The translations under genes were made by a program, and so were the position numbers. From NCBI RefSeq assembly GCF_900120195.1, contig NZ_LT635539.1, forward strand, positions 186,001 through 250,000: a DNA stretch of 64,000 nucleotides, written 5' to 3'. A model generated the notes under the pieces. The model saw nothing but the letters and a program-made list of their open reading frames with translations. It searched no databases and was not told the DNA's origin. Of this stretch, positions 44,179 to 53,872 are shown one piece after another. Every line of letters starts with the position of its first letter. Positions within the stretch are counted from its first letter, which is position 1. This DNA comes from Blautia sp. Marseille-P3087. Lineage in GTDB: Bacteria; Bacillota; Clostridia; Lachnospirales; Lachnospiraceae.

Positions 44179-44933
44179 TGAAGAAGATCGGTGAAATAAA
44201 AGATGAATTTGCAGCGGCGGGAGAAGCCGACTGGCAGAGCATGTGTGATTGCTACCATGAAGATCCCAGAAGTGGTGTACAGAAACTGATCTTGCAGTAC
44301 GAAAAGAAAATAAAGGCACTGGAAGCAGAGAAACTCCGTATGGAACAGATGATGCAGTATGAGCGCAAATACGAACATCTGGGTTATCTCTGTGGAATAG
44401 ATGAGGTCGGCAGAGGGCCGTTGGCTGGCCCGGTAGTAGCATGCGCGGTAATTCTTCCGGCGGATCATCAGATTCTGTACCTGAATGATTCAAAGAAGCT
44501 GACAGCACATAAAAGAGAAGAACTTTATGATGTGATTCTAAGTGAAGCAGTGGCGGTTGGTATCGGGATGGTCGGACCGGCGAAGATTGATGAGGTCAAT
44601 ATTTTGCAGGCAACCTATGAAGCCATGCGTCAGGCAATAAGCAAGCTGAAGGTTACTCCGCAGCTTCTGCTGAATGATGCGGTTACGATCCCGGAAGTGG
44701 AGATTCCGCAGGTACCGATCATAAAAGGCGATGCTAAAAGTGCTTCTATTGCAGCGGCAAGTATTGTGGCGAAGGTTACTCGAGACCGTCTGATGGTCGA
44801 ATACGATAAAACACTGCCGGGATATGGTTTTGCATCCAATAAAGGCTATGGTTCGACGGAGCACATTGAAGCATTGAAGAAATTTGGACCGACACCAATT
44901 CATCGTGCAACATTTATTAAAAACTTTGTGTGA
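44178..44933 (+). CDS. rnhB: Ribonuclease HII
   Basis: Removes RNA from RNA-DNA hybrids, including single ribonucleotides in DNA. The catalytic core has GIDEVGRGPLAGPVVA (first Asp-Glu pair), the Asp in LNDSKKLTAHKREEL, LLNDAVTIP, and KGDAKSASIAAASIVAKVTRD. An N-terminal extension of about 70 residues containing a coiled-coil-like segment precedes the core, a common feature in Firmicutes. The ATG at 44178 overlaps the rbgA stop; the longer frame from 44154 lies within rbgA. Confidence 0.96.
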   Translation: MKKIGEIKDEFAAAGEADWQSMCDCYHEDPRSGVQKLILQYEKKIKALEAEKLRMEQMMQYERKYEHLGYLCGIDEVGRGPLAGPVVACAVILPADHQILYLNDSKKLTAHKREELYDVILSEAVAVGIGMVGPAKIDEVNILQATYEAMRQAISKLKVTPQLLLNDAVTIPEVEIPQVPIIKGDAKSASIAAASIVAKVTRDRLMVEYDKTLPGYGFASNKGYGSTEHIEALKKFGPTPIHRATFIKNFV

Positions 44934-45001
44934 CAGTAAAGTTGTGTTACAATAACATAAATTCAAGAATACGAAAGATACCGACATAAAATCAGAAAAG
45001 A

Positions 45002-45361
45002 GTGTTTTGCATCAATAAAAGAAAAACAGGCAGTCGCTATGAAGATCAGGCGGCTGCCTTTCTGGAAAAACAGGGACTGTTGGTGATGGAGAAGAACTTT
45101 CGCTGCAAGAGCGGAGAAATCGATCTGATAGCCAGAGATGGGAAATATCTGGTGTTTGTTGAAGTAAAATACCGAAGTTCCGGCGGTAATGGGGTTGCGG
45201 CTGCTGCAGTAGACATACATAAACAGAAACGGATCAGTCGTGCAGCAAGTTTTTTCCTGATTCGTTATGGGTATCAGGAACCACCATGCAGATTTGATGT
45301 TGTTGCAATTGATGGACAACAGATTCAGTGGATAAGAAATGCATTTGATTATTGTAAGTGA
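45002..45361 (+). CDS. YraN/UPF0102 family putative endonuclease
   Basis: A 119-residue protein of the YraN family, with the restriction-endonuclease-like fold: GSRYEDQAAAFLEKQGL, the metal-site SGEIDLIARDG and VFVEVKYRSS. The in vivo role is unknown; a nuclease related to Holliday-junction resolvases is suggested by the motif. It uses a GTG start at 45002 with only a weak purine-rich stretch upstream. The stop overlaps the region just before pgeF. Confidence 0.9.
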   Translation: MFCINKRKTGSRYEDQAAAFLEKQGLLVMEKNFRCKSGEIDLIARDGKYLVFVEVKYRSSGGNGVAAAAVDIHKQKRISRAASFFLIRYGYQEPPCRFDVVAIDGQQIQWIRNAFDYCK

Positions 45362-45381
45362 CAAAAGAGAGGAAAAATGGG

Positions 45382-46233
45382 ATGGCGGAAATCAGATGGC
45401 ATGAGGGAACTGCCTCACATATGCAGATAAAAGAAAACAAAGGTGTGACCTGGCTTACATATCCGGCATTTGAACAGTTTGCGGATATTGTGCATGGATT
45501 CAGCACAAGGCTGGGTGGAGTAAGTGAAGGGATTTATGCATCCATGAATCTCAGTTTTACAAGAGGAGATAAGGATGCCGCTGTTTATGAAAATTACAGA
45601 AGATTTGCGGCTGCACTTGGCTTTTCGGAAAGAGATATCGTGACTTCGGATCAGACACATACGGCGAATGTACGCATTATTACAGAAGAGGACCGCGGAA
45701 ATGGGATTACGAAGCCCAGACCTTATACAGATGTAGATGGAATGATCACGAATGTACGAGGTCTGGTGCTGGCAACATTTTATGCGGATTGTGTGCCGCT
45801 GTATTTTGTTGATCCGGTGCATCATGCGATTGGCCTGTCTCATTCCGGATGGAGAGGGACTGTTGCAAAAATCGGTGCAGTTACGATTCGGAAAATGCAG
45901 GAAACATATGGCACAGATCCGGCTGATGTGTATGCGGCCATTGGACCGTCTATCTGCCAGGAGTGCTATGAGGTCAGTGAAGATGTGATACTGGAATTTC
46001 AGAAATCTTTTGCACCGGAACACTGGGAAAAACTTTTTTATAAGAAGGAAAACGGAAAATATCAGTTAAATCTCTGGGAAGCAAATAAGATTATTTTTAC
46101 GGAAGCAGGAATCACGGAGAAGCACATCTCCATGCCTGGAATCTGCACCTGCTGCAATCCGGATTTCCTGTTTTCTCATCGTGCATCGCATGGTAAAAGA
46201 GGAAATCTTGGAGCATTTCTCGGATTAAAATAG
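45382..46233 (+). CDS. pgeF: Purine nucleoside phosphorylase YfiH/laccase-domain family
   Basis: A ~283-residue member of the multicopper polyphenol oxidase (laccase-domain) family, shown in other bacteria to phosphorolyse purine nucleosides and to remove L-Ser mis-incorporated in peptidoglycan. The zinc-site residues are visible as His in SDQTHTANV, Cys in YADCVPLYF and His in LSHSGWRGTV. The ATG at 45382 is chosen because AGAGAGGA lies about 9 bases upstream; an in-frame GTG at 45358 is less likely. Confidence 0.88.
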   Translation: MAEIRWHEGTASHMQIKENKGVTWLTYPAFEQFADIVHGFSTRLGGVSEGIYASMNLSFTRGDKDAAVYENYRRFAAALGFSERDIVTSDQTHTANVRIITEEDRGNGITKPRPYTDVDGMITNVRGLVLATFYADCVPLYFVDPVHHAIGLSHSGWRGTVAKIGAVTIRKMQETYGTDPADVYAAIGPSICQECYEVSEDVILEFQKSFAPEHWEKLFYKKENGKYQLNLWEANKIIFTEAGITEKHISMPGICTCCNPDFLFSHRASHGKRGNLGAFLGLK

Positions 46234-46268
46234 AAGAAAAATACATGCCAGATATCTGGATGATTCAG

Positions 46269-46303
46269 CAAAAAATGGGAGCTCGCATAATGCAGGCTCC
46301 CAT
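46269..46303 (-). terminator. Intrinsic terminator of prs
   Basis: Stem ATGGGAGC/GCTCCCAT, followed on the - strand by TTTTTT. On the + strand it gives only a weak T tract for pgeF. Confidence 0.8.
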
Positions 46304-46309
46304 TAAAAA

Positions 46310-47482
46310 TCAGCGATTATTTACTTTTTCCATAAGTTCCATGATCTTTTCGTTGCTGGAACGAACTTTTTCTACGGAAACATCATGATTGATGATATCA
46401 ATAATACTTGCAAGATATTTACTCATATTTGCTTCGATGTAGTAAGGCTTGGTCAGAAGCTCCGGCAGACGGTAGTTGAGGTTGGTAGTAATGACTTTGT
46501 CAATCCAGCCTTTTTCGTAGTATTCATCGAATTTATCAAGACCATCTGTAAACAGACCGTATGTGGTGCAGATGAATACACGTTTTGCGTGGCGCTCTTT
46601 AATCTGTTTTGCAACATCCAGCATACTTTCACCGGAAGAAATCATATCGTCGATGATGACAACATCTTTGCCTTCTACGGAATCACCAAGGAATTCGTGT
46701 GCAACGATCGGGTTCTTACCGTTTACAACGGTAGAGTAATCACGACGTTTGTAGAACATACCCATGTCTACGCCGAGGATGTTGGAGAAGTACACAGCTC
46801 TTGACATAGCACCTTCATCCGGGCTGATGATCATCAGATGATCGTTGTCCAGTTTGAAATCGTTGACTTCTTTTACCAGGGCTTTCAGGAACTGATAGGT
46901 TGGGAAAAAGTTATCAAAGCCGTCCAGAGGAATTGCATTCTGAACACGTGGGTCATGTGCATCAAAGGTGATAAAGTTGGATACGCCCATATCTCTTAAT
47001 TCCTGAAGCATCAGTGCACAGTCAAGAGATTCTCTCTTGGTACGACGGTGCTGACGGCCTTCATAAAGGAATGGCATGATGACATTGATTCTGTGTGCTT
47101 TACCGGTAGCGGCGGAAATGATACGCTTCAGATCCTGATAGTGGTTATCCGGAGACATATGGTTCTCGTGGCCGCAGACTTTATAAGTAAGGCTGTAGTT
47201 TGTGATATCAACCATGATAAAAAGATCCGTACCACGAACAGATTCTTTGATGTATCCTTTACCTTCGCCTGTACCGAATCGGATAATCTCGGAATCAACC
47301 AGAAAAGAAGGCAGGCTGTAACCCTGCGGAATTGTACTTGGCTTTTTCTTTGCTGCAAGTTCTTTACGGAATTTTACAAGTTTCTTGTCAACCTCCTTCG
47401 CCAGATCCTGACATCCTTCAAGTGCTACGATACGAATCGGAGCGGTTGGAGTTGATTTTTCAAGTAACTCTATATTTGGCAT
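46310..47482 (-). CDS. prs: Ribose-phosphate pyrophosphokinase (long clostridial form)
   Basis: Makes PRPP from ribose 5-phosphate and ATP. The 390 residues exceed the ~315 of ordinary Prs because of an N-terminal extension and inserts, as in many Clostridia. Motifs are IMPFLYEGRQHRRTKRESL, the HDPRVQNAIP region, and the PRPP loop VVIIDDMISSGESML, where the family Thr is Ser. The start at 47482 is set by AGGAGGAATATT on the - strand; the longer frame to 47554 has no such site. It is transcribed opposite to its neighbours. Confidence 0.92.
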   Translation of the reverse strand: MPNIELLEKSTPTAPIRIVALEGCQDLAKEVDKKLVKFRKELAAKKKPSTIPQGYSLPSFLVDSEIIRFGTGEGKGYIKESVRGTDLFIMVDITNYSLTYKVCGHENHMSPDNHYQDLKRIISAATGKAHRINVIMPFLYEGRQHRRTKRESLDCALMLQELRDMGVSNFITFDAHDPRVQNAIPLDGFDNFFPTYQFLKALVKEVNDFKLDNDHLMIISPDEGAMSRAVYFSNILGVDMGMFYKRRDYSTVVNGKNPIVAHEFLGDSVEGKDVVIIDDMISSGESMLDVAKQIKERHAKRVFICTTYGLFTDGLDKFDEYYEKGWIDKVITTNLNYRLPELLTKPYYIEANMSKYLASIIDIINHDVSVEKVRSSNEKIMELMEKVNNR

Positions 47483-47525
47483 AATATTCCTCCTAGGTGT
47501 AGTTTTCAAACTGAGTCCTAATACA

Positions 47526-47554
47526 TTTATAACATTTGCCCTAAATCCAGTCAA
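47526..47554 (-). promoter_or_regulatory. Promoter of prs
   Basis: On the - strand: TTGACT (47554-47549), 17-base spacer, TATAAA (47531-47526). Confidence 0.7.
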
Positions 47555-47562
47555 GGAATTTA

Positions 47563-47591
47563 TTGATTTTTACCTTTGAAATTGTTATAGT
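47563..47591 (+). promoter_or_regulatory. Promoter of the DUF512-der-plsY-gpsA operon
   Basis: TTGATT (47563-47568), 17-base spacer, TATAGT (47586-47591). It is back-to-back with the prs promoter, whose -35 box ends 9 bases away. Confidence 0.6.
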
Positions 47592-47684
47592 AGTATTATC
47601 TGGGGTAATATGTCCATTGGGATATTAAAATCAAATTCTCATATGACGCAGCTCAGATATGGTCACAAATCAGAAAGGAATTCT

Positions 47685-49067
47685 ATGAAAAAAAAGAAAC
47701 ATGTGATTTCCAGCGTTCTTCCGGGCGGTATTGGTGAAGAACTGGAACTGGAACCGGGAGATGTTCTGGCGGAGATCAATCACCAGCCGGTGGAAGATGT
47801 GTTTGATTACCGTTATCTCCTGAATGATGAATATATAGAGCTTTTGATAGAGAAAGCAAATGGCGAGCTCTGGGAGCTCGAAGTTGAAAAGGATTACGAC
47901 GAAGATCTTGGAATCGAATTTGAGAATGGTCTGATGGATGATTACCGTTCCTGTAGCAATCACTGTATGTTCTGCTTTATCGATCAGATGCCGCCGGGTA
48001 TGAGAGAGACCCTGTATTTTAAAGATGATGATTCTAGGCTCTCTTTTCTGCAGGGAAACTATGTGACACTGACGAACATGAGTCAGAAAGATATAGACCG
48101 TGTGATCAAATACCATCTTTCACCGATTAATGTATCTTTTCAGACGATGAACCCGAAGCTTCGGTGCAAAATGCTGCACAACCGTTTTGCAGGAGATGCA
48201 TTAAAAAAAGTGGATCAGCTTTATGAGGCAGGGATCACAATGAATGGGCAGATTGTTCTCTGCAAAGGTGTCAATGATGGAGAAGAGCTGGAATACAGCT
48301 TGCAGGAAATGGCGAAATATGCACCGGTTCTTCAGAGTGTGTCCGTGGTTCCGGTCGGTCTTACGAAATTCCGTGACGGACTTTATCCGCTGGAGTCATT
48401 TACAAAAGAAGATGCAAAAGCAGTTCTGGAGCAGATACACCGCTGGCAGAAGATTATGTACGAAAAACATGGAATCCACTTTATCCATGCGTCAGATGAA
48501 TGGTACATTCTTGCAGGGGAGAAACTTCCGGAAGAAGGACGCTATGATGGATATCTGCAGCTGGAAAACGGAGTTGGTATGCTCCGGCTTCTGGATACAG
48601 AAGTGCGCGAAGCCGTTGCCAATAGAGATGGTGATGACAGGTCATATCATGTTACCGTTGCGACAGGCAGACTAGCAGCACCCTATATAGAGAAATGCAT
48701 GGAAATCATTCGAGAAAAATATCCGAAGATCACGTTTGAGGTGATCGCCATCAAGAATAATTTCTTTGGCGAAAAAATCACGGTGTCCGGACTTATTACC
48801 GGACAGGATCTGACAGAACAGCTTTCCGACAGAAAGCTTGGAGACAGACTTCTGATTCCGTGTAATATGCTGAGGAGTGGGGAAAATGTTTTTCTCGACG
48901 ACATTACAGTAACTGAACTTTCCGAGAAACTTGGAAGAGAGATTATCGTTGTAGATCCGGCAGGGGCTGACCTTGTATCAGCAGTGCTGGATTCGACAGA
49001 AAATAAAAAACAGATAAGGAGACAAATGTATGAGCAAACCGGTAGTGGCAATAGTGGGCAGGCCTAA
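47685..49067 (+). CDS. DUF512 family radical SAM protein
   Basis: A ~460-residue protein with three parts: an N-terminal PDZ-like segment ([23 protein letters not shown]), a radical SAM-type core with CxxxCxxC in [20 protein letters not shown], and a C-terminal DUF512 domain (about 265 onward; [28 protein letters not shown] region, [17 protein letters not shown]). The family is conserved next to der in Firmicutes but has no established reaction. The start at 47685 follows AAAGGAA; the longer frame from 47610 is unlikely. Its 3' end overlaps der by 38 bases in another frame. Confidence 0.9.
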   Translation: MKKKKHVISSVLPGGIGEELELEPGDVLAEINHQPVEDVFDYRYLLNDEYIELLIEKANGELWELEVEKDYDEDLGIEFENGLMDDYRSCSNHCMFCFIDQMPPGMRETLYFKDDDSRLSFLQGNYVTLTNMSQKDIDRVIKYHLSPINVSFQTMNPKLRCKMLHNRFAGDALKKVDQLYEAGITMNGQIVLCKGVNDGEELEYSLQEMAKYAPVLQSVSVVPVGLTKFRDGLYPLESFTKEDAKAVLEQIHRWQKIMYEKHGIHFIHASDEWYILAGEKLPEEGRYDGYLQLENGVGMLRLLDTEVREAVANRDGDDRSYHVTVATGRLAAPYIEKCMEIIREKYPKITFEVIAIKNNFFGEKITVSGLITGQDLTEQLSDRKLGDRLLIPCNMLRSGENVFLDDITVTELSEKLGREIIVVDPAGADLVSAVLDSTENKKQIRRQMYEQTGSGNSGQA

Positions 49068-50355
49068 TGTTGGTAAGTCTACGTTATTTAATGCGCTGGC
49101 AGGCGAAATGATATCAATTGTAAAAGATACACCGGGTGTTACCCGTGACAGAATTTATGCAGATGTGACATGGCTGGACAAGGCGTTTACACTGATTGAT
49201 ACAGGCGGTATCGAGCCTGACAGTGGAGATATTATTTTATCACAGATGAGAGAGCAGGCACAGATCGCCATCGACACAGCTGATGTAATTGTGTTTATTA
49301 CAGATGTGCAGCAGGGACTTGTGGATTCTGATGCAAAAGTAGCAGATATGCTGCGCAGAAGCCAGAAACCAGTTGTTTTGGTCGTAAATAAAGTAGACAG
49401 TGTCCAGAAATACATGATGGATGTTTATGAGTTTTATAATCTGGGAATCGGTGAACCGATTGCAATTTCAGCAGCAAACCGTACCGGTATTGGTGATATG
49501 CTGGATGAAATTGTAAAGGAATTCCCGGAGGATGCGGATACAGATGAGGATGAGGATATTCCGAAGATCGCAGTTGTAGGAAAGCCAAACGTAGGTAAGT
49601 CTTCCCTGATCAACAAGCTTCTTGGCGAAGACCGCGTGATTGTTTCGGATATTGCCGGAACAACCAGAGATGCAGTAGATGCAAAAGTTAAATGGAAAGA
49701 CAGAGAATATATCTTTATTGATACAGCAGGCCTTCGGCGCAAAGGCAAAATCAAAGAAGAACTGGAACGTTACAGCGTGATCCGTACAGTTACGGCAGTG
49801 GAGCGTGCAGATGTGGTTGTTGTTGTGATTGATGCAACAGAAGGTGTGACCGAGCAGGATGCAAAGATCGCTGGTATTGCACATGAACGTGGCAAGGGCG
49901 TTGTGATCGCAGTTAATAAATGGGATGCAGTTGAAAAAGACGACAAGACCATTTACAAGCACACGAACCGTATCCGCGAAGTACTTGCATACATGCCATA
50001 TGCAGAACTGGTATTTATCTCTGCAAAATCAGGTCAGCGTCTGCCGAGATTGTTTGAAACAATTGATGCAGTTATTGAGAACCAGACTTTACGTATTCAG
50101 ACAGGTGTACTCAATGAGATTCTTTCCGAAGCAGTTGCGATGCAGCAGCCGCCGTCAGACAGAGGCAAACGCCTGAAGATCTTCTATATGACACAGGTGG
50201 GCGTAAAACCACCGACATTTGTTATTTTTGTAAATGACAAAGAACTGATGCATTTCTCTTACACCAGATATATCGAAAATAAAGTAAGAGATGCATTTGG
50301 CTTCAGGGGAACTTCCCTGAAATTTATTATCCGTGAACGCGGGGAAAAGAGCTGA
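49030..50355 (+). CDS. der: Ribosome biogenesis GTPase Der (EngA)
   Basis: Double GTPase required for 50S assembly. It has two complete G domains: GRPNVGKST near residue 9 with [16 protein letters not shown] and NKVD, and GKPNVGKSS near residue 184 with [10 protein letters not shown] and NKWD. A C-terminal KH-like domain follows (about 355-441). Length is standard. AAGGAGACAA precedes the ATG and lies within the end of the DUF512 gene. Confidence 0.98.
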   Translation: MSKPVVAIVGRPNVGKSTLFNALAGEMISIVKDTPGVTRDRIYADVTWLDKAFTLIDTGGIEPDSGDIILSQMREQAQIAIDTADVIVFITDVQQGLVDSDAKVADMLRRSQKPVVLVVNKVDSVQKYMMDVYEFYNLGIGEPIAISAANRTGIGDMLDEIVKEFPEDADTDEDEDIPKIAVVGKPNVGKSSLINKLLGEDRVIVSDIAGTTRDAVDAKVKWKDREYIFIDTAGLRRKGKIKEELERYSVIRTVTAVERADVVVVVIDATEGVTEQDAKIAGIAHERGKGVVIAVNKWDAVEKDDKTIYKHTNRIREVLAYMPYAELVFISAKSGQRLPRLFETIDAVIENQTLRIQTGVLNEILSEAVAMQQPPSDRGKRLKIFYMTQVGVKPPTFVIFVNDKELMHFSYTRYIENKVRDAFGFRGTSLKFIIRERGEKS

Positions 50356-50360
50356 GTAAA

Positions 50361-51017
50361 ATGACGGAACGTTTGATTAGTATTCTGATTGGCTATGTGT
50401 TTGGGCTTTTCCAGACATCCTATATCATCGGAAAAATGCACAAAACCGATATTCGCGAGCATGGAAGCGGTAACGCAGGAACGACAAATGCCCTGCGTAC
50501 TTTCGGAAAGAAAGCAGGGGCAATGACGTTGGTTGGTGATTGCCTGAAATGTGTGCTTGCGATTGCGGTGGTCAGACTGATTTTTGCAGACAGGGCGGCA
50601 GAGATAATACCGTTGCTCTGCATTTATGCCGCTGCAGGATGTATTCTCGGACATAATTTCCCGATCACACTTGGATTCCGGGGAGGAAAGGGAATTGCAG
50701 CGTCTGTCGGATTCCTGATCGCATTTGACTGGAGACTGTTTGTGATTTGTGCAGTGGTGTTTTTAGCACTCTTTTTTACGACACACTATGTTTCTTTATG
50801 CTCTCTGACCTCCTATCTGGCAGCTCTGATTGCGATGATCGTATTTGGAGAAATCAGTGGATATGGTATGGACAGAATACATACGACGGAAATGTATCTT
50901 GTGATGGCTGCGCTTACTGTACTGGCATTCTGGCGTCACAGAGCAAATATTGTACGATTATCAAAAGGAACAGAAAGCAAGGTCTTTCTGAGTAAATCAA
51001 AAACAAAGAAAGGTTAA
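50361..51017 (+). CDS. plsY: Acyl-phosphate:glycerol-3-phosphate acyltransferase
   Basis: Membrane enzyme that adds the first acyl chain of phospholipids from acyl-phosphate. The 218 residues have five to six hydrophobic segments and the three PlsY signatures: GSGNAGTTNALRTFGKKAG (about 33-51), GHNFPITLGFRGGKGIAAS (about 96-114) and the HRANIVRLSKGTE end. It starts 5 bases after der and is followed by gpsA, the enzyme that supplies its acceptor. Confidence 0.95.
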   Translation: MTERLISILIGYVFGLFQTSYIIGKMHKTDIREHGSGNAGTTNALRTFGKKAGAMTLVGDCLKCVLAIAVVRLIFADRAAEIIPLLCIYAAAGCILGHNFPITLGFRGGKGIAASVGFLIAFDWRLFVICAVVFLALFFTTHYVSLCSLTSYLAALIAMIVFGEISGYGMDRIHTTEMYLVMAALTVLAFWRHRANIVRLSKGTESKVFLSKSKTKKG

Positions 51018-51029
51018 ATGGTGGGGCAA

Positions 51030-52040
51030 ATGGCAAAAGTAAATGTACTGGGAGCTGGAAGCTGGGGAACAGCCCTTTCACTGCTCCTGCACAAAAACGG
51101 ACATCAGGTAAAACTCTGGTCAGCACTTGAAAACGAAGTAAAGATGCTGAACGAAAAACGTGAACATGAATCAAAACTTCCGGGAGTTCATATTCCGGAA
51201 GAAGTTGAAATCACGACAGACCTCGAGGGATGCCTGGAAGATGTGGATGTAGCAGTTCTTGCTGTGCCGTCTCCTTTTACCAGAAGTACTGCAAAACAGA
51301 TGGCTCCGTTTGTCAAAGAAGGCCAGATCATTGTCAATGTGGCAAAAGGTGTTGAGGAACATACGCTGATGACTTTGAGTGATATTATCAGTGAAGAGAT
51401 TCCGACAGCGAATGTCTGTGTCCTTTCCGGTCCGAGCCATGCAGAAGAGGTGGGAAGAGGTCTTCCGACAACCTGCGTAGTCAGCGCTGAAAAAAGGGAA
51501 ATAGCAGAGTACCTTCAGGGAATATTTATGAGTCCGGTCTTTCGTGTATACACAACCCCGGATATTCTTGGTGTGGAACTTGGCGGGGCACTGAAAAATG
51601 TCATCGCACTTGCTGCAGGTACCGCAGATGGTCTTGGATACGGAGATAATACAAAAGCTGCACTGATCACACGTGGAATTGCAGAAATTGCCCGCCTTGG
51701 TACAAAGATGGGAGCAAGTCAGGAGACTTTCTACGGACTTACTGGTATGGGAGACCTGATCGTAACCTGCGCGAGTGTTCACAGCCGTAACCGTAAAGCT
51801 GGCTATCTTATGGGCAAAGGTTATACCATGCAGCAGGCAATGGACGAAGTAAAGATGGTAGTAGAAGGCGTATATTCTGCAAAAGCGGCGAAGAGCCTTG
51901 CGGAAAAGTATGATGTAGATATGCCGATTATTATGGAAGTAAATAAGGTGCTGTTTGAGGACAAATCGGCTGCTGATGCGGTACGTGATCTGATGCTTCG
52001 CGATAAAAAAGTGGAAACACCGATGCTTCCGTGGCAATGA
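51030..52040 (+). CDS. gpsA: Glycerol-3-phosphate dehydrogenase [NAD(P)+]
   Basis: Reduces dihydroxyacetone phosphate to sn-glycerol 3-phosphate for phospholipid synthesis. The N-terminal Rossmann motif is VNVLGAGSWGTALS. VAKGVE, LSGPSHAEEV, the catalytic Lys in ELGGALKNVIALAAG and GLTGMGDLIVTC follow. About 336 residues. Two starts are possible; MAKVNVLGAG at 51030 matches the family start, while 51018 adds four residues and has AAGAAAGG four bases upstream. A terminator follows. Confidence 0.96.
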   Translation: MAKVNVLGAGSWGTALSLLLHKNGHQVKLWSALENEVKMLNEKREHESKLPGVHIPEEVEITTDLEGCLEDVDVAVLAVPSPFTRSTAKQMAPFVKEGQIIVNVAKGVEEHTLMTLSDIISEEIPTANVCVLSGPSHAEEVGRGLPTTCVVSAEKREIAEYLQGIFMSPVFRVYTTPDILGVELGGALKNVIALAAGTADGLGYGDNTKAALITRGIAEIARLGTKMGASQETFYGLTGMGDLIVTCASVHSRNRKAGYLMGKGYTMQQAMDEVKMVVEGVYSAKAAKSLAEKYDVDMPIIMEVNKVLFEDKSAADAVRDLMLRDKKVETPMLPWQ

Positions 52041-52104
52041 ACATAAAGATAAAACAACCGATATGAAATACAAAAGATGATACAAGAGAAATATACATAA
52101 AAGA

Positions 52105-52140
52105 AACCGGCTGATCGGTCTGATCAGTCGGTTTTGCTTT
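52105..52140 (+). terminator. Intrinsic terminator after gpsA
   Basis: Stem AACCGGCTGATC/GATCAGTCGGTT followed by TTGCTTT. Confidence 0.85.
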
Positions 52141-52184
52141 GCCATATAAGCACGTAAATGCAATTCTTAAGTCCAAGATAAAAA

Positions 52185-53012
52185 TTAAAAAACAATATCC
52201 CTGAGATCCTCCGGAATAGAAGCACTGTGATAATTTTGATTCAGTGTATCAAGAAGATCCATATCTTCCTGGTCAATTGTAAAATCAAAAATTCTGGCAT
52301 TGGAAGCAATACGTTCCGGGCGAGTGGACTTTGGTATTACAGAAATTCCTTTCTGGATTGCCCAGCGAAGTCCGACCTGTGCCGGCGTATGTGCGTATTT
52401 GGTGCCGAGAACACAAAGAATATCATTGTCAAGATAAGCACCTCGCGCCAGAGGGGCATAGGCCTGTACCTGAATTCCGTTTGACTGACAGTATTCAATC
52501 AGTTCTTTAGGGTAGCAGAGAGGGTGGCATTCAATCTGGTTGACAACAGGTACGATGCCGGAGACTCTGCGAAGTTCTTCGAGATGGCGAATTTCAAAAT
52601 TGCTGACACCGATAGAAAGCGCGCGTCCGGATTCAAGGATTTTTTCCATGTCTTTCCATGTGTTTAAGAAACAGCCCGGAACCGGCCAATGAATCAGGTA
52701 GAGATCAATGTAATCCAGACCAAGACGGTCAAGACTTCGCTGTAGAGAACCCTCTACATCACCAAGCCGTTGCGCATTATTCCAGATCTTTGTGGTGATG
52801 AAAAGATCTTTGCGGGAAATGCCACATTTTGCAAGGGCATGTCCGACAAATTCTTCGTTTTTATAAGCAGATGCCGTATCAAACAGCCGATAACCGTTCT
52901 GGACAGCAGCAGTGATCGCTGTTTCTGCCTCGGCATTGTCAGTGATCTTATATAATCCCAGACCGAGTAATGGCATGGTACGGTCATTATTTAAAAATAC
53001 GGAAGTGGTCAA
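52185..53012 (-). CDS. Aldo/keto reductase
   Basis: A 275-residue NADPH-dependent carbonyl reductase. The catalytic tetrad is visible: Asp and Tyr in FDTASAYKNEEFVG, Lys in FITTKIWN and His in YLIHWPVPG. NADPH-binding elements IPKSTRPERI and the GVSNF strand are present. It belongs to the 2,5-diketo-gluconate reductase-like (AKR5-type) group; the physiological substrate cannot be assigned. GGAGGAATC precedes the ATG on the - strand. Confidence 0.93.
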   Translation of the reverse strand: MTTSVFLNNDRTMPLLGLGLYKITDNAEAETAITAAVQNGYRLFDTASAYKNEEFVGHALAKCGISRKDLFITTKIWNNAQRLGDVEGSLQRSLDRLGLDYIDLYLIHWPVPGCFLNTWKDMEKILESGRALSIGVSNFEIRHLEELRRVSGIVPVVNQIECHPLCYPKELIEYCQSNGIQVQAYAPLARGAYLDNDILCVLGTKYAHTPAQVGLRWAIQKGISVIPKSTRPERIASNARIFDFTIDQEDMDLLDTLNQNYHSASIPEDLRDIVF

Positions 53013-53052
53013 AATGATTCCTCCTTGTAAGCAAAATCCACAATTTTTGTAT

Positions 53053-53058
53053 ATTATA
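53053..53058 (-). promoter_or_regulatory. Extended -10 element of the aldo/keto reductase gene
   Basis: On the - strand TGGTATAAT, an extended -10 box 40 bases before the start codon. The -35 region is weak. Confidence 0.5.
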
Positions 53059-53256
53059 CCATGAAATTGTGAAAGAAGAACATCAAATATGTTAAAAAAT
53101 TAATACAAGTGTTGTGGAATAATGTAAATGATCGGGTGTTATTAATTTAACGACCATGTTATTTACGTAACAAAAACATAAGCTGATGATTTATAAATAT
53201 GTAAAAAAAAGTAAGAGAACGACAACTGTTTTTGTCTATTTTTTCTTATTATATTC

Positions 53257-53352
53257 TTGATAAACAGAAATAAAAGATGTATAATGGATTTAATTGATAA
53301 ATTCTTGTCATAAGTGCGCCTGTTTACAGGCGTTCCGGAGGTAGAACCGGAG
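53257..53352 (+). promoter_or_regulatory. Promoter and double-hairpin leader of the His-rich gene
   Basis: TTGATA (53257-53262), 17-base spacer, TATAAT (53280-53285). The leader then folds into CGCCTG/CAGGCG (53317-53332) and TCCGG/CCGGA (53334-53351), the second directly before the AGAAAGGAG ribosome binding site. The rest of 53060-53250 is A/T-rich with no feature recognised. Confidence 0.6.
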
Positions 53353-53365
53353 AAAGGAGAATAAC

Positions 53366-53767
53366 ATGCATCTTATTAAAGATGAGAACGGAAATCTCGT
53401 TCAGCACGGACATGAACATACACCGGAGCATTCTCATGAACATACTCATGCGGACGGTGTGACACATACACATTCACACACACATGGCGATGGGGAACAC
53501 ACACATTCTCATGGAGACTGTGGGAGTACAGATCACTGCGGATCCTGTGAGGGCGGTGATTGTAAGAAAGAAACGGTTGCGCTGCTGACATATATGCTTC
53601 AGCATAATGAACACCACGCAGCGGAACTCGACCAGATGGCCGACAACCTTGAGAAGATGGGCCTTGGCAATTCAGCTAAGACAATCAAAGAAGCAGTGGC
53701 TGATTTCCAGAAAGGCAATATGCGGCTGGGACTTGCGCTGACTTTAGTTAAAGAAGAAATGAAATAA
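53366..53767 (+). CDS. His/Cys-rich CooJ-like putative nickel-binding protein
   Basis: A 133-residue protein in two parts. Residues 2-57 contain 16 His, mostly as HxH pairs (HGHEHTPEHSHEHTH, HTHSHTH), followed by Cys52, Cys58, Cys61 and Cys66. Residues about 70-133 are a helical domain beginning ALLTYMLQHNEHHAAEL. It resembles the nickel-binding CooJ of Rhodospirillum in composition and in lying beside CODH genes, but orthology cannot be shown by eye. With CooT and two CooC genes downstream, a role in nickel storage or delivery to CODH/ACS is the best inference. Zinc binding is an alternative. Confidence 0.75.
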   Translation: MHLIKDENGNLVQHGHEHTPEHSHEHTHADGVTHTHSHTHGDGEHTHSHGDCGSTDHCGSCEGGDCKKETVALLTYMLQHNEHHAAELDQMADNLEKMGLGNSAKTIKEAVADFQKGNMRLGLALTLVKEEMK

Positions 53768-53872
53768 TATACCGGACTTCAAAGGTCAAAATGCCACTTA
53801 TACTTGCAGGTAAAGGCGTTTGAACATGAAATCCGTGAATATAGACAATGACATAATATAGGAGGCAGAAAT

